DNA from: an uncultured Verrucomicrobiales bacterium
GTDB lineage: Bacteria; Verrucomicrobiota; Verrucomicrobiia; Verrucomicrobiales; Akkermansiaceae
Direction: 5' to 3'
NCBI GenBank assembly: GCA_937969495.1
Contig: CALBVY010000006.1
Coordinates: forward strand, 1-59,406
Length of the DNA stretch: 59,406 bases
Shown here: one piece after another, positions 36,968 to 47,527 of the stretch
Numbering within the stretch: position 1 is the stretch's first letter
Layout: each line of letters begins with the position of its first letter
The notes under the pieces: model-generated
Databases searched by the model: none
Seen by the model: only the letters and a program-made list of their open reading frames with translations
Told to the model about the DNA's origin: nothing
Translations under genes and position numbers: made by a program

Positions 36968-37927
36968 TTAACTCTTGGAGGTTTCTATAAACAGGCGCTT
37001 TTCTTTTCTGCGGAAAAAGCTGCCACCTGGAAGATTAATTTTGGTGGTGGAGGGATCATTTAACAGGTTGAGGCATTCTGTTAGTAGGCGATTGCTGATG
37101 TCTGCGATGGAGTGCTCATTCAAATAATCATGGATAGCCATGCGCTGGAGTGCAGGGTGGAGTTCCTTGAGCTTGGGGGTGAACAATCTGCCCTGTGGGT
37201 CTTTGAGCCGATGCGTTGCTAGTATGTCTCTTACTGCCATTTCATTGAGGTTACAGGTTTCCTCTGCACGGAGTATTGCGCTGCTGATGTCTCTGCCCAT
37301 GATGCTGGTTAACAAGGGTATGGCTTCATTGCGGAGTCGGTTTCGTGTGGCTACTGGCTGGGTGTTCGTGGCATCGTCACGATAATAGATGTTCTTATCC
37401 TCTAGATAATTGTTTATGCTAGATCGGTTTGTGTTCAGTAATGGCCGGTAAAAAGTAAGCGTCTTGTTATTGATTTTGTGTTCGGTTTGAAAGCTCATGC
37501 CGCGTAGGCCTCTTGAGCCACGGAGCAAGTTAAATAAAATAGTCTCCGCTTGATCATCGGCGTGGTGGGCGAGAAGTAGTCTTGGGCAGCTATATGTTAC
37601 CGCGCAGTGATGGAAAAAACGATGCCGTGCATTACGCGCAGCTAGCTCCATAGACTCACCGTATTCCTTCATGAGTTCGGATGTGTCACAGTATTGGATT
37701 TCTGAGGGGAGTTGGTGGGTATCGGCTAGGTCGATGACGAGCTGAGCATCCTTGGTAGATTCCTCACCGCGCATGCCGTGGTTCAGATGGCAGAGAACCA
37801 AGTGATGGTATCCCTTTTCTAGTAACAGGTGAAGTAATGCTACTGAATCTCTGCCTCCAGAAATGCCAAGCAGATAGCGCTCGGTATTTGGGAGTTTTAG
37901 AAAGTCAGAATGCAGAGACAGACTCAT
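36968..37927 (-). CDS. tilS: tRNA(Ile)-lysidine synthase
   Basis: This enzyme adds lysine to C34 of tRNA-Ile (CAU). The ATP pyrophosphatase P-loop SGGRDS is at residues 23-28; HADDQAETILFNLLRGSRGLRGM and RPLLNT follow. Length 319, in the shorter range for TilS, with a reduced C-terminal domain. It lies between a small membrane-protein gene and dtd in the mre operon. Confidence 0.94.
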   Translation of the reverse strand: MSLSLHSDFLKLPNTERYLLGISGGRDSVALLHLLLEKGYHHLVLCHLNHGMRGEESTKDAQLVIDLADTHQLPSEIQYCDTSELMKEYGESMELAARNARHRFFHHCAVTYSCPRLLLAHHADDQAETILFNLLRGSRGLRGMSFQTEHKINNKTLTFYRPLLNTNRSSINNYLEDKNIYYRDDATNTQPVATRNRLRNEAIPLLTSIMGRDISSAILRAEETCNLNEMAVRDILATHRLKDPQGRLFTPKLKELHPALQRMAIHDYLNEHSIADISNRLLTECLNLLNDPSTTKINLPGGSFFRRKEKRLFIETSKS

Positions 37928-37937
37928 TGTTTCAAAC

Positions 37938-38273
37938 CTAACGTGAAAACGAGCGTAGAAAAGAGCGGATGATCAGGAGGGTCATTAAAATGATGCCGAG
38001 GGGGATAGCGATGATGATGGCGAGGAGTGATAGGGGGACGATCACCCACTTTCCCCAGGCCTTACTCCGGAGGTAGAGAAACTTCTGAGTAGTCCAGAGG
38101 GTGGCGCGGGTTTTCCAGCCCAGAGATTTTCTGAGGCTGGCAAATGGATCATCCGGTGTGGTAGCTGTGCTGTCAGCTTTATTGCTGTTAGGGTTGGTGC
38201 TATCCGCCTTGGCTGATGAGGGAGTGCTCGGTGTGACTATCTCATCAATTTGAATGGTTTTTGATTCTGGCAA
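37938..38273 (-). CDS. Small hypothetical membrane protein
   Basis: A 111-residue protein with a Ser/Thr/Asp-rich N-terminal half, then a basic stretch and one strong C-terminal hydrophobic segment (WVIVPLSLLAIIIAIPLGII). No family recognised. It is placed between rng and tilS with short gaps on both sides, so it is co-transcribed with cell-shape genes. Confidence 0.6.
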   Translation of the reverse strand: MPESKTIQIDEIVTPSTPSSAKADSTNPNSNKADSTATTPDDPFASLRKSLGWKTRATLWTTQKFLYLRSKAWGKWVIVPLSLLAIIIAIPLGIILMTLLIIRSFLRSFSR

Positions 38274-38312
38274 GTTGGTGTTTAAGGTTTGGAAATTGGA
38301 ATATAATCCAAG

Positions 38313-39905
38313 TTATGCTTGATGCAGGTTTTTTTCTGTTTCCGCTTCAATAATGGCAAAGCGTTCACGGTGGAGTGTGGGATCAGTGCGGAATGTGAGG
38401 CGGCCGCTGTGTGCGCGTTCAAGCTCAATAAAGAGGTTGGAGTCCTCATTTTTAAAGCGATTGAGCACTTCTGTGTTCACGACAATGATGAGATCACCAA
38501 GATTTCCTTCGCCGCGCTGAATGACGGTATTGAGTGCGCGCTGAACTTCCACACTCATGGTCATGGGGGTTTTTACGCGGCCACGTCCTTGGCAATAAGG
38601 GCAGGGCTCTAGCAGGCTATCGCGGAGTGATTCGTTGAGGCGCTGGCGCGTCATTTCCATCAGGCCAATGGATGAAATTTGGAGAACCTGAGTCTTTGCT
38701 TTGTCGCGTTTGAGGCGTTCGCGCATAGCGCGGTAAACAGCCTGTTGATCACGGCGGTGGCGCATATCGATGAAGTCGACTACCACGAGGCCGCCGATAT
38801 TTCTCAAGCGGAGCTGACGCGCGACTTCCTCTGCTGCTTCAACGTTGGTTTCCAAGAGCATTTTATCGACATCTTTGGAGCCCTTGTTTCTACCGGTGTT
38901 AACGTCTACGGTAATCATGGCCTCTGTCTCATCAATGACGAGATAGCCGCCGCACTTGAGCCAGACTTGGCGTGAGAACGCCTCATCAATTTGTTTTTGA
39001 ATACCAATTTTCCCAAAAATAGACTGTCGGCTAGGGTAGTGATAGATGCGGCGTTTGGCGCGGCGTGAGATACGGCCAGCAAGCTCGCGCATCTGCTGCG
39101 TGGTATCTTCATCATCACAGATAACTTGGCCGAGGTTGTCTGTGAGGAAGCTGCGCACACTACGTTCAATGAGATCAGGCTCGCGGAAGACGCAGATGGG
39201 AGCGGGGTTATTATCGCGCTTATCCTCCACGGCATACCATTGTTCTAACAGCATGGCGAGGTCGCGCACAAAATGGCGTGCGCGCTGGCCTGTGGCTACT
39301 GTGCGCATGATGATGCCCATGCCTTCAGGGACTTGCAGTTTCTGCATGATGCGGCGGAGACGTTGGCGTTCCTTGGGATCGTCGACTTTACGAGAAATAC
39401 CAAACTGATCTGAGTAGGGCATCAGGACAAGGTAGCGGCCAGCGAGAGAGATATTGGTTGTTACGCGGGGGCCTTTGTTACCGATAGGTCCTTTGGAGAC
39501 TTGGATCATAATCTCAGACCCCTGTGGATAAATGCTGGGGATGTCCTTTGAGGTGATACGTTTTTGTTTTTGCTTTTTCTTCTTTTGGCCATCGCGCTGG
39601 ATTTCCTCCAGGCCGCTATCAAGTGCAGCTGGGATGGCATCCCAGAAGTGAAGAAATGCATTTTTATCAAGTCCGATATCTACAAACATGGCTTTTAGAC
39701 CTGGTTCGATATTTTTTACGGTGCCTTTGAAAATACCGCCGACGATGTTGAGATCGCCCTCACGTTCGATGTTATATTCTTCTAGTGAGCCGTCTTCGAT
39801 GAGGGCGACTCGGCGTTCGAGTCTTTCTGAGTTGATAACGAGTGAGGTTCCTTCGAGAGGTGTTGGTGTTCCGAGCCCAAGGGCGCGTTTGATTTTTGTA
39901 ATCAT
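38313..39905 (-). CDS. rng: Ribonuclease E/G family endoribonuclease
   Basis: A 530-residue RNase G-like protein without the long scaffold tail of RNase E. An S1 region opens it (FVDIGLDKNAFLHFWD), the catalytic part includes MITVDVNTGRNKG with the metal-binding Asp, VVVDFIDMRHRRDQQAVYRA follows, and the Zn-link CPYCQGRG supports tetramerisation. A Lys-rich insert (KKKKQKQKR) interrupts the S1 domain. Its position after mrdA is a common arrangement for rng/cafA. Confidence 0.94.
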   Translation of the reverse strand: MITKIKRALGLGTPTPLEGTSLVINSERLERRVALIEDGSLEEYNIEREGDLNIVGGIFKGTVKNIEPGLKAMFVDIGLDKNAFLHFWDAIPAALDSGLEEIQRDGQKKKKQKQKRITSKDIPSIYPQGSEIMIQVSKGPIGNKGPRVTTNISLAGRYLVLMPYSDQFGISRKVDDPKERQRLRRIMQKLQVPEGMGIIMRTVATGQRARHFVRDLAMLLEQWYAVEDKRDNNPAPICVFREPDLIERSVRSFLTDNLGQVICDDEDTTQQMRELAGRISRRAKRRIYHYPSRQSIFGKIGIQKQIDEAFSRQVWLKCGGYLVIDETEAMITVDVNTGRNKGSKDVDKMLLETNVEAAEEVARQLRLRNIGGLVVVDFIDMRHRRDQQAVYRAMRERLKRDKAKTQVLQISSIGLMEMTRQRLNESLRDSLLEPCPYCQGRGRVKTPMTMSVEVQRALNTVIQRGEGNLGDLIIVVNTEVLNRFKNEDSNLFIELERAHSGRLTFRTDPTLHRERFAIIEAETEKNLHQA

Positions 39906-39981
39906 GATGAGTAAGTTTTTTTAATAAGTTGGGTGAAAAATGATTGCGCCTTATGTGACGCAGTTGATTGTTAAGAGAGAA

Positions 39982-42099
39982 TTATTCGTTGATGATGATA
40001 GCCTGAGGGGGCTTAGAGCCCTCGGCATCCGCTTCTTGTTTGATCGTTGGTTTGGGAATGATGAGTGTCTGGGGGTCTTCGATGAGGGGTGCCATGGGGA
40101 TATCTGATGCTTCGTTACCTCGTTCACCGCCGTCTTCGTAGGCGAGATCAATGAGGCCTCCTTCATCGGGGAGCTCTATTGTTTCATGGATTACAAAGTC
40201 ACCTTGGTATTCTTTCATTTTGACGAGTGGTAACTTGAGACCTTCTTCACGTGCAAAGAGGCCACGGAAAATGAGGTGGGCTAGGGGGCCAGCGACAGCG
40301 CCACCACTTGTGCCTCGTTTGACGGCGACTACCACGACGTAGCGCGGTTTGTCATAGGGGGCAAATGCCACGGTCCAAGCATCGTTGGACTCGATCCCCA
40401 TGTCTGAAGTTTGCGATGTGCCTGTTTTGGCTGCAATATCTCTTCCTTCCACGGAGGCGCGGCGGGCGGTACCGCCATTTTCATTGGCTGCTAGCCACAT
40501 GCCCTTGCGGATACGTTCTAAGTGTTCGAGTTTTAGTCCCTCTTGGAGAAGGTTGACTTTGAGGTGAGGCCGGTTTTGCACCAGAATGCCAGTGTGGGGA
40601 TCGATGACGCGTTTGACGATTCTTGGTTTGTAGTAACGTCCGCGATTGGCAATGGCGGAGACGAGTGCGGCGAGTTGTAAGGGGCTAGCGGCGGTATCAC
40701 CTTGGCCGAGAGACATCATCCCTGTTTGGGAAGGTGTTACAAATTCGCCAGGGCGTAGCTTGGTCTTCCATAAGCGATTGCCTGGGATGAAACCTGTTGA
40801 TTCTGAGGGGAGCTCGATGCCTGTTTTCTTACCTAGTCCTAAAAGCTCGAAAGAGTTTAGCATTTTCTTGCTGCCAATTTCGTTGGCTATTTTCATGAAA
40901 TAGCAATTACAGGAACGTTGAATAGACTCTTCAAGGCCCAAGGTGCCGTGACCGGTGGTTTTCCAACAATGAATCTTTGTTTTGCCGTAGCTTATGAAGC
41001 CTGGGCAGGACTCGGTATCATATGCATGGCCGTGCATGGCAGCGGCGATGGCAGTGGGGAGCTTGAAGGTTGAACCTGGGGCGAAATTGCGAATTGCCTT
41101 GTTATTGAATGGGTTTGCTTTGTTCGATGTGTAGTTGCGCCATGTTTTAGAATCAATGCTAGGGACAAAAAAGTTAGGAGTGAAGTCTGGAACAGAGGCC
41201 ATGGCGAGTATTTCCCCTGTGTTAGGATCCATAACCACGGCGGCAGCACGGCCAACGCGGCGTAGGGTGTTTTCCACGAGGCACTGAATTCGGGCATCAA
41301 TGGAGAGCTCTACGCGAGCTCCGGCATCAGGCTTGATGTAATCCACCATTTGTAGCACCTCACCCTTTTCATTTTTGAGGAGTGTTTTAATGCCCTCGGC
41401 ACCAGTTAGGTATTTGTTCATCGTTGCCTCCACTCCAGCGATTCCTTTGCTGTCTCCTGTGTAGTGTCTAAACTTCCGTTTTTCCTCTGGAGAGATGGCT
41501 CCTTTTTCCCATTGTTTAACATAACCTAGTAGATGGGAGGCTAGTGAACCGTAGAGATATTGTCTACGTGGGCGAACGCGTAAATCTACTCCAGGAAGCT
41601 CCAGATTATGTTCTGCGAAGTAAGCAAATTGATCGTAGGTAAGGTCATTGCGGAAGGTAAAGGGGACGAGCCCTCCGTGCGTGATATAGTGGGTGTCTAG
41701 TGCGTGGGTGCTGTAGTTTTTGTCCAGCTTATGGCGCGCGAGCTTGGGGCGTACCCAGTCGTTCACGATCTTGGAAGTTTTAATACTTCTGAAGTCTTTG
41801 ACTGCTTCTTTACCTCCGCTTTCGATGAGGTAGCGTTTATAATCAGCGCGGATGTCATCGAGGTTAAAGACCACTTCGTAATTGCGGCGATTGTTAGCGA
41901 GGATGACACCATTGCGATCAGTGATGACACCACGTATCCCTGGTTCACGGATGGTGACGGTGTAATTGGATGGAATCTGCTTGATGAAACGTGAGCGTTC
42001 TTCGATCTGATAACTGTACAGCCTCGACAATAACGCTCCGAATCCAACGAGGATGAGGGCGGTAAGTAGATAAAGTCTGAGGCGGTAGCGTGGCTCCAT
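39982..42099 (-). CDS. mrdA: Penicillin-binding protein 2 of the rod complex
   Basis: Peptidoglycan DD-transpeptidase for cell elongation. An N-terminal anchor helix covers residues 9-27, the dimerisation domain begins near PGIRGVITDRNG, and catalytic motifs are STFK (343-346), SCN (396-398) and KTGT in AAKTGTSQ. The 705-residue protein has an Asp/Glu/Pro-rich tail beyond the usual end. It lies in the classical mre operon 27 bases after mreD. The paralogue at 2586-4676 lacks that context. Confidence 0.95.
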   Translation of the reverse strand: MEPRYRLRLYLLTALILVGFGALLSRLYSYQIEERSRFIKQIPSNYTVTIREPGIRGVITDRNGVILANNRRNYEVVFNLDDIRADYKRYLIESGGKEAVKDFRSIKTSKIVNDWVRPKLARHKLDKNYSTHALDTHYITHGGLVPFTFRNDLTYDQFAYFAEHNLELPGVDLRVRPRRQYLYGSLASHLLGYVKQWEKGAISPEEKRKFRHYTGDSKGIAGVEATMNKYLTGAEGIKTLLKNEKGEVLQMVDYIKPDAGARVELSIDARIQCLVENTLRRVGRAAAVVMDPNTGEILAMASVPDFTPNFFVPSIDSKTWRNYTSNKANPFNNKAIRNFAPGSTFKLPTAIAAAMHGHAYDTESCPGFISYGKTKIHCWKTTGHGTLGLEESIQRSCNCYFMKIANEIGSKKMLNSFELLGLGKKTGIELPSESTGFIPGNRLWKTKLRPGEFVTPSQTGMMSLGQGDTAASPLQLAALVSAIANRGRYYKPRIVKRVIDPHTGILVQNRPHLKVNLLQEGLKLEHLERIRKGMWLAANENGGTARRASVEGRDIAAKTGTSQTSDMGIESNDAWTVAFAPYDKPRYVVVVAVKRGTSGGAVAGPLAHLIFRGLFAREEGLKLPLVKMKEYQGDFVIHETIELPDEGGLIDLAYEDGGERGNEASDIPMAPLIEDPQTLIIPKPTIKQEADAEGSKPPQAIIINE

Positions 42100-42126
42100 G
42101 GGAGAAGTTGTGAAAGGGGCTGAAAG

Positions 42127-42714
42127 TTAATCGATGTAGCGAGAGCGGCGTGTTAGTCCATCATAGCGGATGGTGTGCTGACAAAGAGATGCGAGCTGAA
42201 ACATAATCCAGAAGACGATAGGGGAGAAAAGCATGGTTAAGGCACTTGTTAGGTAGATGCGGTAAAAGGCAGTAGCTGGGAAGGTGAAGTCTCCTCGGAC
42301 AAAGTTGATGAGAAGATACTCTGAGAATAGATAAAGGAAAATGGCAATGCCTGAAAGTAGTGAAGAAAGGTGCCATTTACCCTTACGGAACAAGGGCTGA
42401 ATCCCTTGCATAAGAAGTCCCATCATGGCGTAGAGGATGATGCTGTAGCCGAAGCTGAGAGATTCTATCTGTTCTTTGTAGATCTCTGGATCACCGCCAT
42501 GAGAGCCTAAAGTGTGTTGGCTATCCCAGAGGAATCCACAGAGATAAGCGAGGACGAGCATGGTGGCAAAGTCCACTGTCACCGCAGCGCACAGGAACAC
42601 CAGTGGTAGGATTAGCACCCTAGCACCATGGAGCCCACCTATGGCTGGCAGGAACTGCTGTAATAAGCAGGCGGCCAGGGTGAGTAGGATGACACTGATG
42701 ATATACTTGATCAC
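42127..42714 (-). CDS. mreD: Rod shape-determining protein MreD
   Basis: A small polytopic membrane protein of 195 residues with about five hydrophobic segments (IISVILLTLAACLL, VLILPLVFLCAAV, YSIILYAMMGLLM and others). Similarity in the family is low, so the call depends largely on its place between mreC and mrdA with short gaps. Confidence 0.85.
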   Translation of the reverse strand: MIKYIISVILLTLAACLLQQFLPAIGGLHGARVLILPLVFLCAAVTVDFATMLVLAYLCGFLWDSQHTLGSHGGDPEIYKEQIESLSFGYSIILYAMMGLLMQGIQPLFRKGKWHLSSLLSGIAIFLYLFSEYLLINFVRGDFTFPATAFYRIYLTSALTMLFSPIVFWIMFQLASLCQHTIRYDGLTRRSRYID

Positions 42715-42726
42715 GTTTCGTTGAGG

Positions 42727-43551
42727 CTAGCGGTATTCCTCCTCTAGGGAGTGTGGTAATAATTTTACAAACACTGTTTGTAGTGCTGCAAAGTCCACCG
42801 CTGGCTTGACGAGTGCTTCTCCATACAGAGGTCCGGATTCAAAGGATGTAACTGTACCGAGAAGAATATCAGGCGGAAAGAGCTTACCTTTGCCGGTGGT
42901 AAATACCCTCATACCAGCTGAGATTTTGGCGTCTTTCGATAAGAAGCTGAGCTTTAGGACGGGGTCTTGTCCAGTGAGGCCTCTTTGTCCGCTTAGGATG
43001 CCAAGTTCAGGAGTGCCGTCAACTTTCGCTGAGACCTTACACTTTTCATCTGTGAGCAGAATAACGGTGGATGTATCTTCGGATGGGGCATCAACTTTGC
43101 CAACCAAGCCCTCTGGGGAGAGCACGGGTAGCTGAACGCCGATACCTTGTTTTTCGCCACGATTGATCGTGACGGTGTGCCACCAGGTAGAGGGCTGGCG
43201 GCGGATGATTTTAGCAGCAATGACGTCGAAAGGGGCCTCTTTCTGGAACTTGAGAGCCTGGCTTAGCCTGGCATTTTCCTCCTCAAGTTTCCGTAGATGG
43301 GCGACTTCCATTCGCTTTTTGTCGAGTTCCTCTTTGGCCAGATTGTATCTGGCTTTCCATTCCTCGGAGTGTTCTACTTCTTTGACGAACTCGGAAGCAG
43401 TTGTTTCAAAGGTGGAGCCGCTTTTGACGACGTAGCTGATGCTATTGTAGTATGTCTTTTGAATACTGCGAACCGTCTGCTCACTGCGCGTGAGTGCCCA
43501 TGCGGCACCCGCGATAAACAGGAGAAGAGCAATGAGATTCTGCGGCTTCAT
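42727..43551 (-). CDS. mreC: Rod shape-determining protein MreC
   Basis: A 274-residue bitopic protein: N-terminal helix (LIALLLFIAGAAWAL), a coiled coil (residues about 60-100, EELDKKRMEVAHLRKLEEEN), then the two beta domains with GLVGKVDAPSEDTSTVILLTD and GILSGQ. It links MreB inside to PBP2 and RodA outside. Confidence 0.93.
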   Translation of the reverse strand: MKPQNLIALLLFIAGAAWALTRSEQTVRSIQKTYYNSISYVVKSGSTFETTASEFVKEVEHSEEWKARYNLAKEELDKKRMEVAHLRKLEEENARLSQALKFQKEAPFDVIAAKIIRRQPSTWWHTVTINRGEKQGIGVQLPVLSPEGLVGKVDAPSEDTSTVILLTDEKCKVSAKVDGTPELGILSGQRGLTGQDPVLKLSFLSKDAKISAGMRVFTTGKGKLFPPDILLGTVTSFESGPLYGEALVKPAVDFAALQTVFVKLLPHSLEEEYR

Positions 43552-43590
43552 GGAGACGTCCGGTTGGAGTTTTTTTAAAAACCGGAAAAG

Positions 43591-44895
<1,305 letters not shown>

Positions 44896-45396
44896 TTATG
44901 CTAACTTGAGGCGCTCATCTGAGTTGAGCGCATTACTAAGCTCCTCCCAGCCTTTTGGGGTCTGGATGTTAAAGGTGTGGAGGTAAAGGGTGACGAGTGC
45001 TGGATCAAACTGCTCTAGTAGGGAGTCAATGGAGGTTTTGAGTTTTTCTGTATCGAGTGTTTCAGGGAGATCTCCGTCTACTTGGCCATTGCCATTGTGT
45101 GGGATTTCTAGGCCATCACAGAAGGTGGCGAGCATTTTTTCCTGCCCGTTCATGAAGTAAACTTGGAGTAAGTGCTCGCCGATCATGTCGCTGGTTTTTA
45201 GCGCGAGATTCTTGTGTAGCCACGTAATTTGATCGACCACGGGTTTCTTTTGAATGAAAGCAGGGCGTAGCTTCCGATTACCCGCGAGGCTTCCGAGGGC
45301 TGTTTTGTAGAGGTTGCGATCTGTTTCTCGCATCCACATGAACATGTCGTGGACGATGGAGGGCTTAACGGCTGTGAAGAGTTCGTAGGCGTGCAT
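44896..45396 (-). CDS. Conserved hypothetical protein
   Basis: A 166-residue, mostly helical soluble protein (FTAVKPSIVHDMFMWMRETD; KPVVDQITWLHKNLAL; a C-terminal TYLHTFNIQTPKGWEEL region). I believe similar proteins occur in other Verrucomicrobia, but no function is known to me. It follows tyrS by 28 bases on the same strand. Confidence 0.65.
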   Translation of the reverse strand: MHAYELFTAVKPSIVHDMFMWMRETDRNLYKTALGSLAGNRKLRPAFIQKKPVVDQITWLHKNLALKTSDMIGEHLLQVYFMNGQEKMLATFCDGLEIPHNGNGQVDGDLPETLDTEKLKTSIDSLLEQFDPALVTLYLHTFNIQTPKGWEELSNALNSDERLKLA

Positions 45397-45424
45397 TTGA
45401 TTGGTTATTTAAGGTTGGAAAGTT

Positions 45425-46609
45425 TTAGCTGAATTTGACGGAATGTTTTTTGCTGAGGCGGAGGATGTCTCCGGCGGCTAAGGTGACTGGTGCCATGGGA
45501 TCGGTGAGCTTCTCACCATTGAGCTGCACGGCTCCTGTGGTGATGAACTGCTTACGTAGTTCACCATTGGATTTTTCTAAGTGAAAGGCGGTTTGAAATG
45601 CGTATGCCGCGAGGGTGATGACGTTGCTGTCTTCAGGTACGTCAGACAATGGTAGCTCAGTGGCTCCGGCGGCGGTGTCACGCTGTGAGAAACGGGCTTC
45701 CCATGTGGAGCGGGCATCTGCGGCATTTTGAGGGTTGTGATAACGGGCTGTGATGCTGGTGGCGAGTTGTTTTTTGGCCTCCATAGGGTGGAGGGTGGTG
45801 TCACGGTTTGACCCTAACAAAAGCGTGTAGTATCTATCCATGAGTTCATCAGAAATACTCATTATTTTACCAAACATTTCGGTGGGTGCCTCGTTTACTC
45901 CCACGTAATTATGTGAAGACTTGGACATTTTTTTCACCCCATCAAGACCTTCTAAAAGCGGCATGAGTATCACTACTTGCTGGGCCATACCTTCTTCCTT
46001 TTGCAGGTCTCTGCCTACGAGAATATTGAAGAGCTGATCGGTGCCGCCTATTTCTACATCTGATTGAATCTCTACAGAGTCCCAGCCTTGCATGATGGGG
46101 TACTGGATTTCATGGAGGCGGACTTCCTGACCTTTCTCGATGCGGGTTTTAAAGTCCTCACGCTGAAGCATCTGCTGCATGGTGACGCGGGCGTTAAGTT
46201 TTAGAACTTGTTCATAGGTCATGCTTCGGAACCACTCGCCATTGTAAACGACTTCGGTTTTTTCTGGATCAAGAATTTTAAATGCTTGAGAGGTGTAAGT
46301 TTCGGCATTGGCTAACACTTCATCACGTGTGAGTGGCGGGCGTGCTGCAGAGCGGCCTGTAGGGTCTCCAACAGTGGCGGTGAAATCACCAATGAGGAGG
46401 ACAGCTTGATGGCCAAATTCTTGGAATTGACGGAGCTTTTCAATGGCAACCGTGTGACCGAGGTGGATATCTGGTGCTGTGGGGTCGACTCCTAGTTTGA
46501 TGCGTAAGGGTCTGTTAAGCTTAAGCTTCTCCAGCAGCTCTTTTTCGCTGAGGACTTTAGCAGTTCCTGCGGTTAGGATGGCGAGGGCTTCTTCTGCAGT
46601 GTGGCTCAT
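45425..46609 (-). CDS. tyrS: Tyrosyl-tRNA synthetase
   Basis: Class I synthetase (394 residues) with GVDPTAPDIHLGHTVAIEK as its HIGH-type motif, LIGDFTATVGDPTGRS and KKMSKSSHNYVG as KMSKS. A C-terminal S4-like RNA-binding domain ends the protein (FITTGAVQLNGEKL). ATG at 46609. Confidence 0.97.
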   Translation of the reverse strand: MSHTAEEALAILTAGTAKVLSEKELLEKLKLNRPLRIKLGVDPTAPDIHLGHTVAIEKLRQFQEFGHQAVLLIGDFTATVGDPTGRSAARPPLTRDEVLANAETYTSQAFKILDPEKTEVVYNGEWFRSMTYEQVLKLNARVTMQQMLQREDFKTRIEKGQEVRLHEIQYPIMQGWDSVEIQSDVEIGGTDQLFNILVGRDLQKEEGMAQQVVILMPLLEGLDGVKKMSKSSHNYVGVNEAPTEMFGKIMSISDELMDRYYTLLLGSNRDTTLHPMEAKKQLATSITARYHNPQNAADARSTWEARFSQRDTAAGATELPLSDVPEDSNVITLAAYAFQTAFHLEKSNGELRKQFITTGAVQLNGEKLTDPMAPVTLAAGDILRLSKKHSVKFS

Positions 46610-46699
46610 GGCGCGTGGAGGTTGTCTGGAACGGGCGTGGGTGTCGAGCCGGAAGATGGGGCTTTACGAGAATCGTCATTGGTGAGTAAAACTGACATC

Positions 46700-47305
46700 A
46701 TGAATGATACATCTTCTCCTTATTTAGCTCCACAGAGTGGTATGAGTGCTCCTCCAGTGGAGACTCCTTCTGCTGTTACTACCTCTATTCCTAAAGTCTT
46801 TGGTATTATTCATATTGTGTATGCGTGTATCGGTATGGTGGGTGCGATCTTTGGGGTGGGAGTTTTTTTACTGATGGAGACAGTGCTTACCAAAACGGGG
46901 GGCGAGATACAGGAGATGGATGCTTTTCTTGAAGCTTACAGCACGATGGCGATTTATACCTATATCGATGCTGGAATCAAAATCATGCTAGGTGTGTGTC
47001 TATTGGTAGCGGGGATAGGGCTTTTAAAAAGAAGACTCTGGGCGCAGAAAGTCAGCATCTTGTGGGCGGTAGTGAGGGTAGTGGTTGCCATTGTGATGAC
47101 GGTGGTCACCTACGGCGCCAGTATAGAATTCCAAGAGCGCATGGCGGAGGTTACGCAGAGTCAACAAGGACAAATTGAGCAGAGCCAGTTTCAGGCTAAT
47201 ATTCAGAATCTGAGTAGTGTGTTTAGTGTGATTATGGTGTGTATCTATCCGGTATTAACGATTATTTTTCTGAGTAAGAAGGTGGTGAAAGACTCTCTAC
47301 AGTAG
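46700..47305 (+). CDS. Hypothetical four-helix membrane protein
   Basis: About 201 residues. The frame stays open to 46601 but would overlap the tyrS start; the ATG at 46700 (NDTSSPYLAPQSG) is the better start. A Pro/Ser-rich cytoplasmic tail precedes four hydrophobic segments (IIHIVYACIGMVGAIFGVGV, the IKIMLGVCLLVAGIGLL region, VSILWAVVRVVVAIVM, VFSVIMVCIYPVLTIIFL). It recalls generic small integral membrane proteins of Verrucomicrobia and Planctomycetes. Function unknown. Confidence 0.7.
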   Translation: MNDTSSPYLAPQSGMSAPPVETPSAVTTSIPKVFGIIHIVYACIGMVGAIFGVGVFLLMETVLTKTGGEIQEMDAFLEAYSTMAIYTYIDAGIKIMLGVCLLVAGIGLLKRRLWAQKVSILWAVVRVVVAIVMTVVTYGASIEFQERMAEVTQSQQGQIEQSQFQANIQNLSSVFSVIMVCIYPVLTIIFLSKKVVKDSLQ

Positions 47306-47413
47306 TTTTTTTCCTCCTGTCGGAAATTTTTGACTTTGCAAGGTGGGGGGATTGCCTTATCTCCTGCCGCGCCCTTAGGAGGATTTTGTCTTACTTTGGG
47401 GGTTATAAATGAT

Positions 47414-47489
47414 GGTGACTGTAGCTCAGTGGTAGAGCCCCGGATTGTGATTCCGGTTGTCGCGGGTTCGATCCCCGTCAGTCACCCCA
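47414..47489 (+). tRNA. tRNA-His (anticodon GTG)
   Basis: The cloverleaf is complete. The anticodon loop carries GTG within CCGGATTGTGATTCCGG, the D arm reads GCTCAGTGGTAGAGC, and the T arm has GGTTCGATCC. The encoded extra G at 47414 (position -1) pairs with C73, the identity mark of histidine tRNA. CCA is encoded (47487-47489). Confidence 0.96.
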
Positions 47490-47527
47490 TTTTTTGATTT
47501 TATCTGCGCTATCTTCGTCGGAGGGAA

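Noticed and set aside
47316-47413. Promoter for tRNA-His
   Set aside because: TTGACT and TATAAA words occur upstream, but their spacing does not give a standard -35/-10 pair, so no promoter is annotated.
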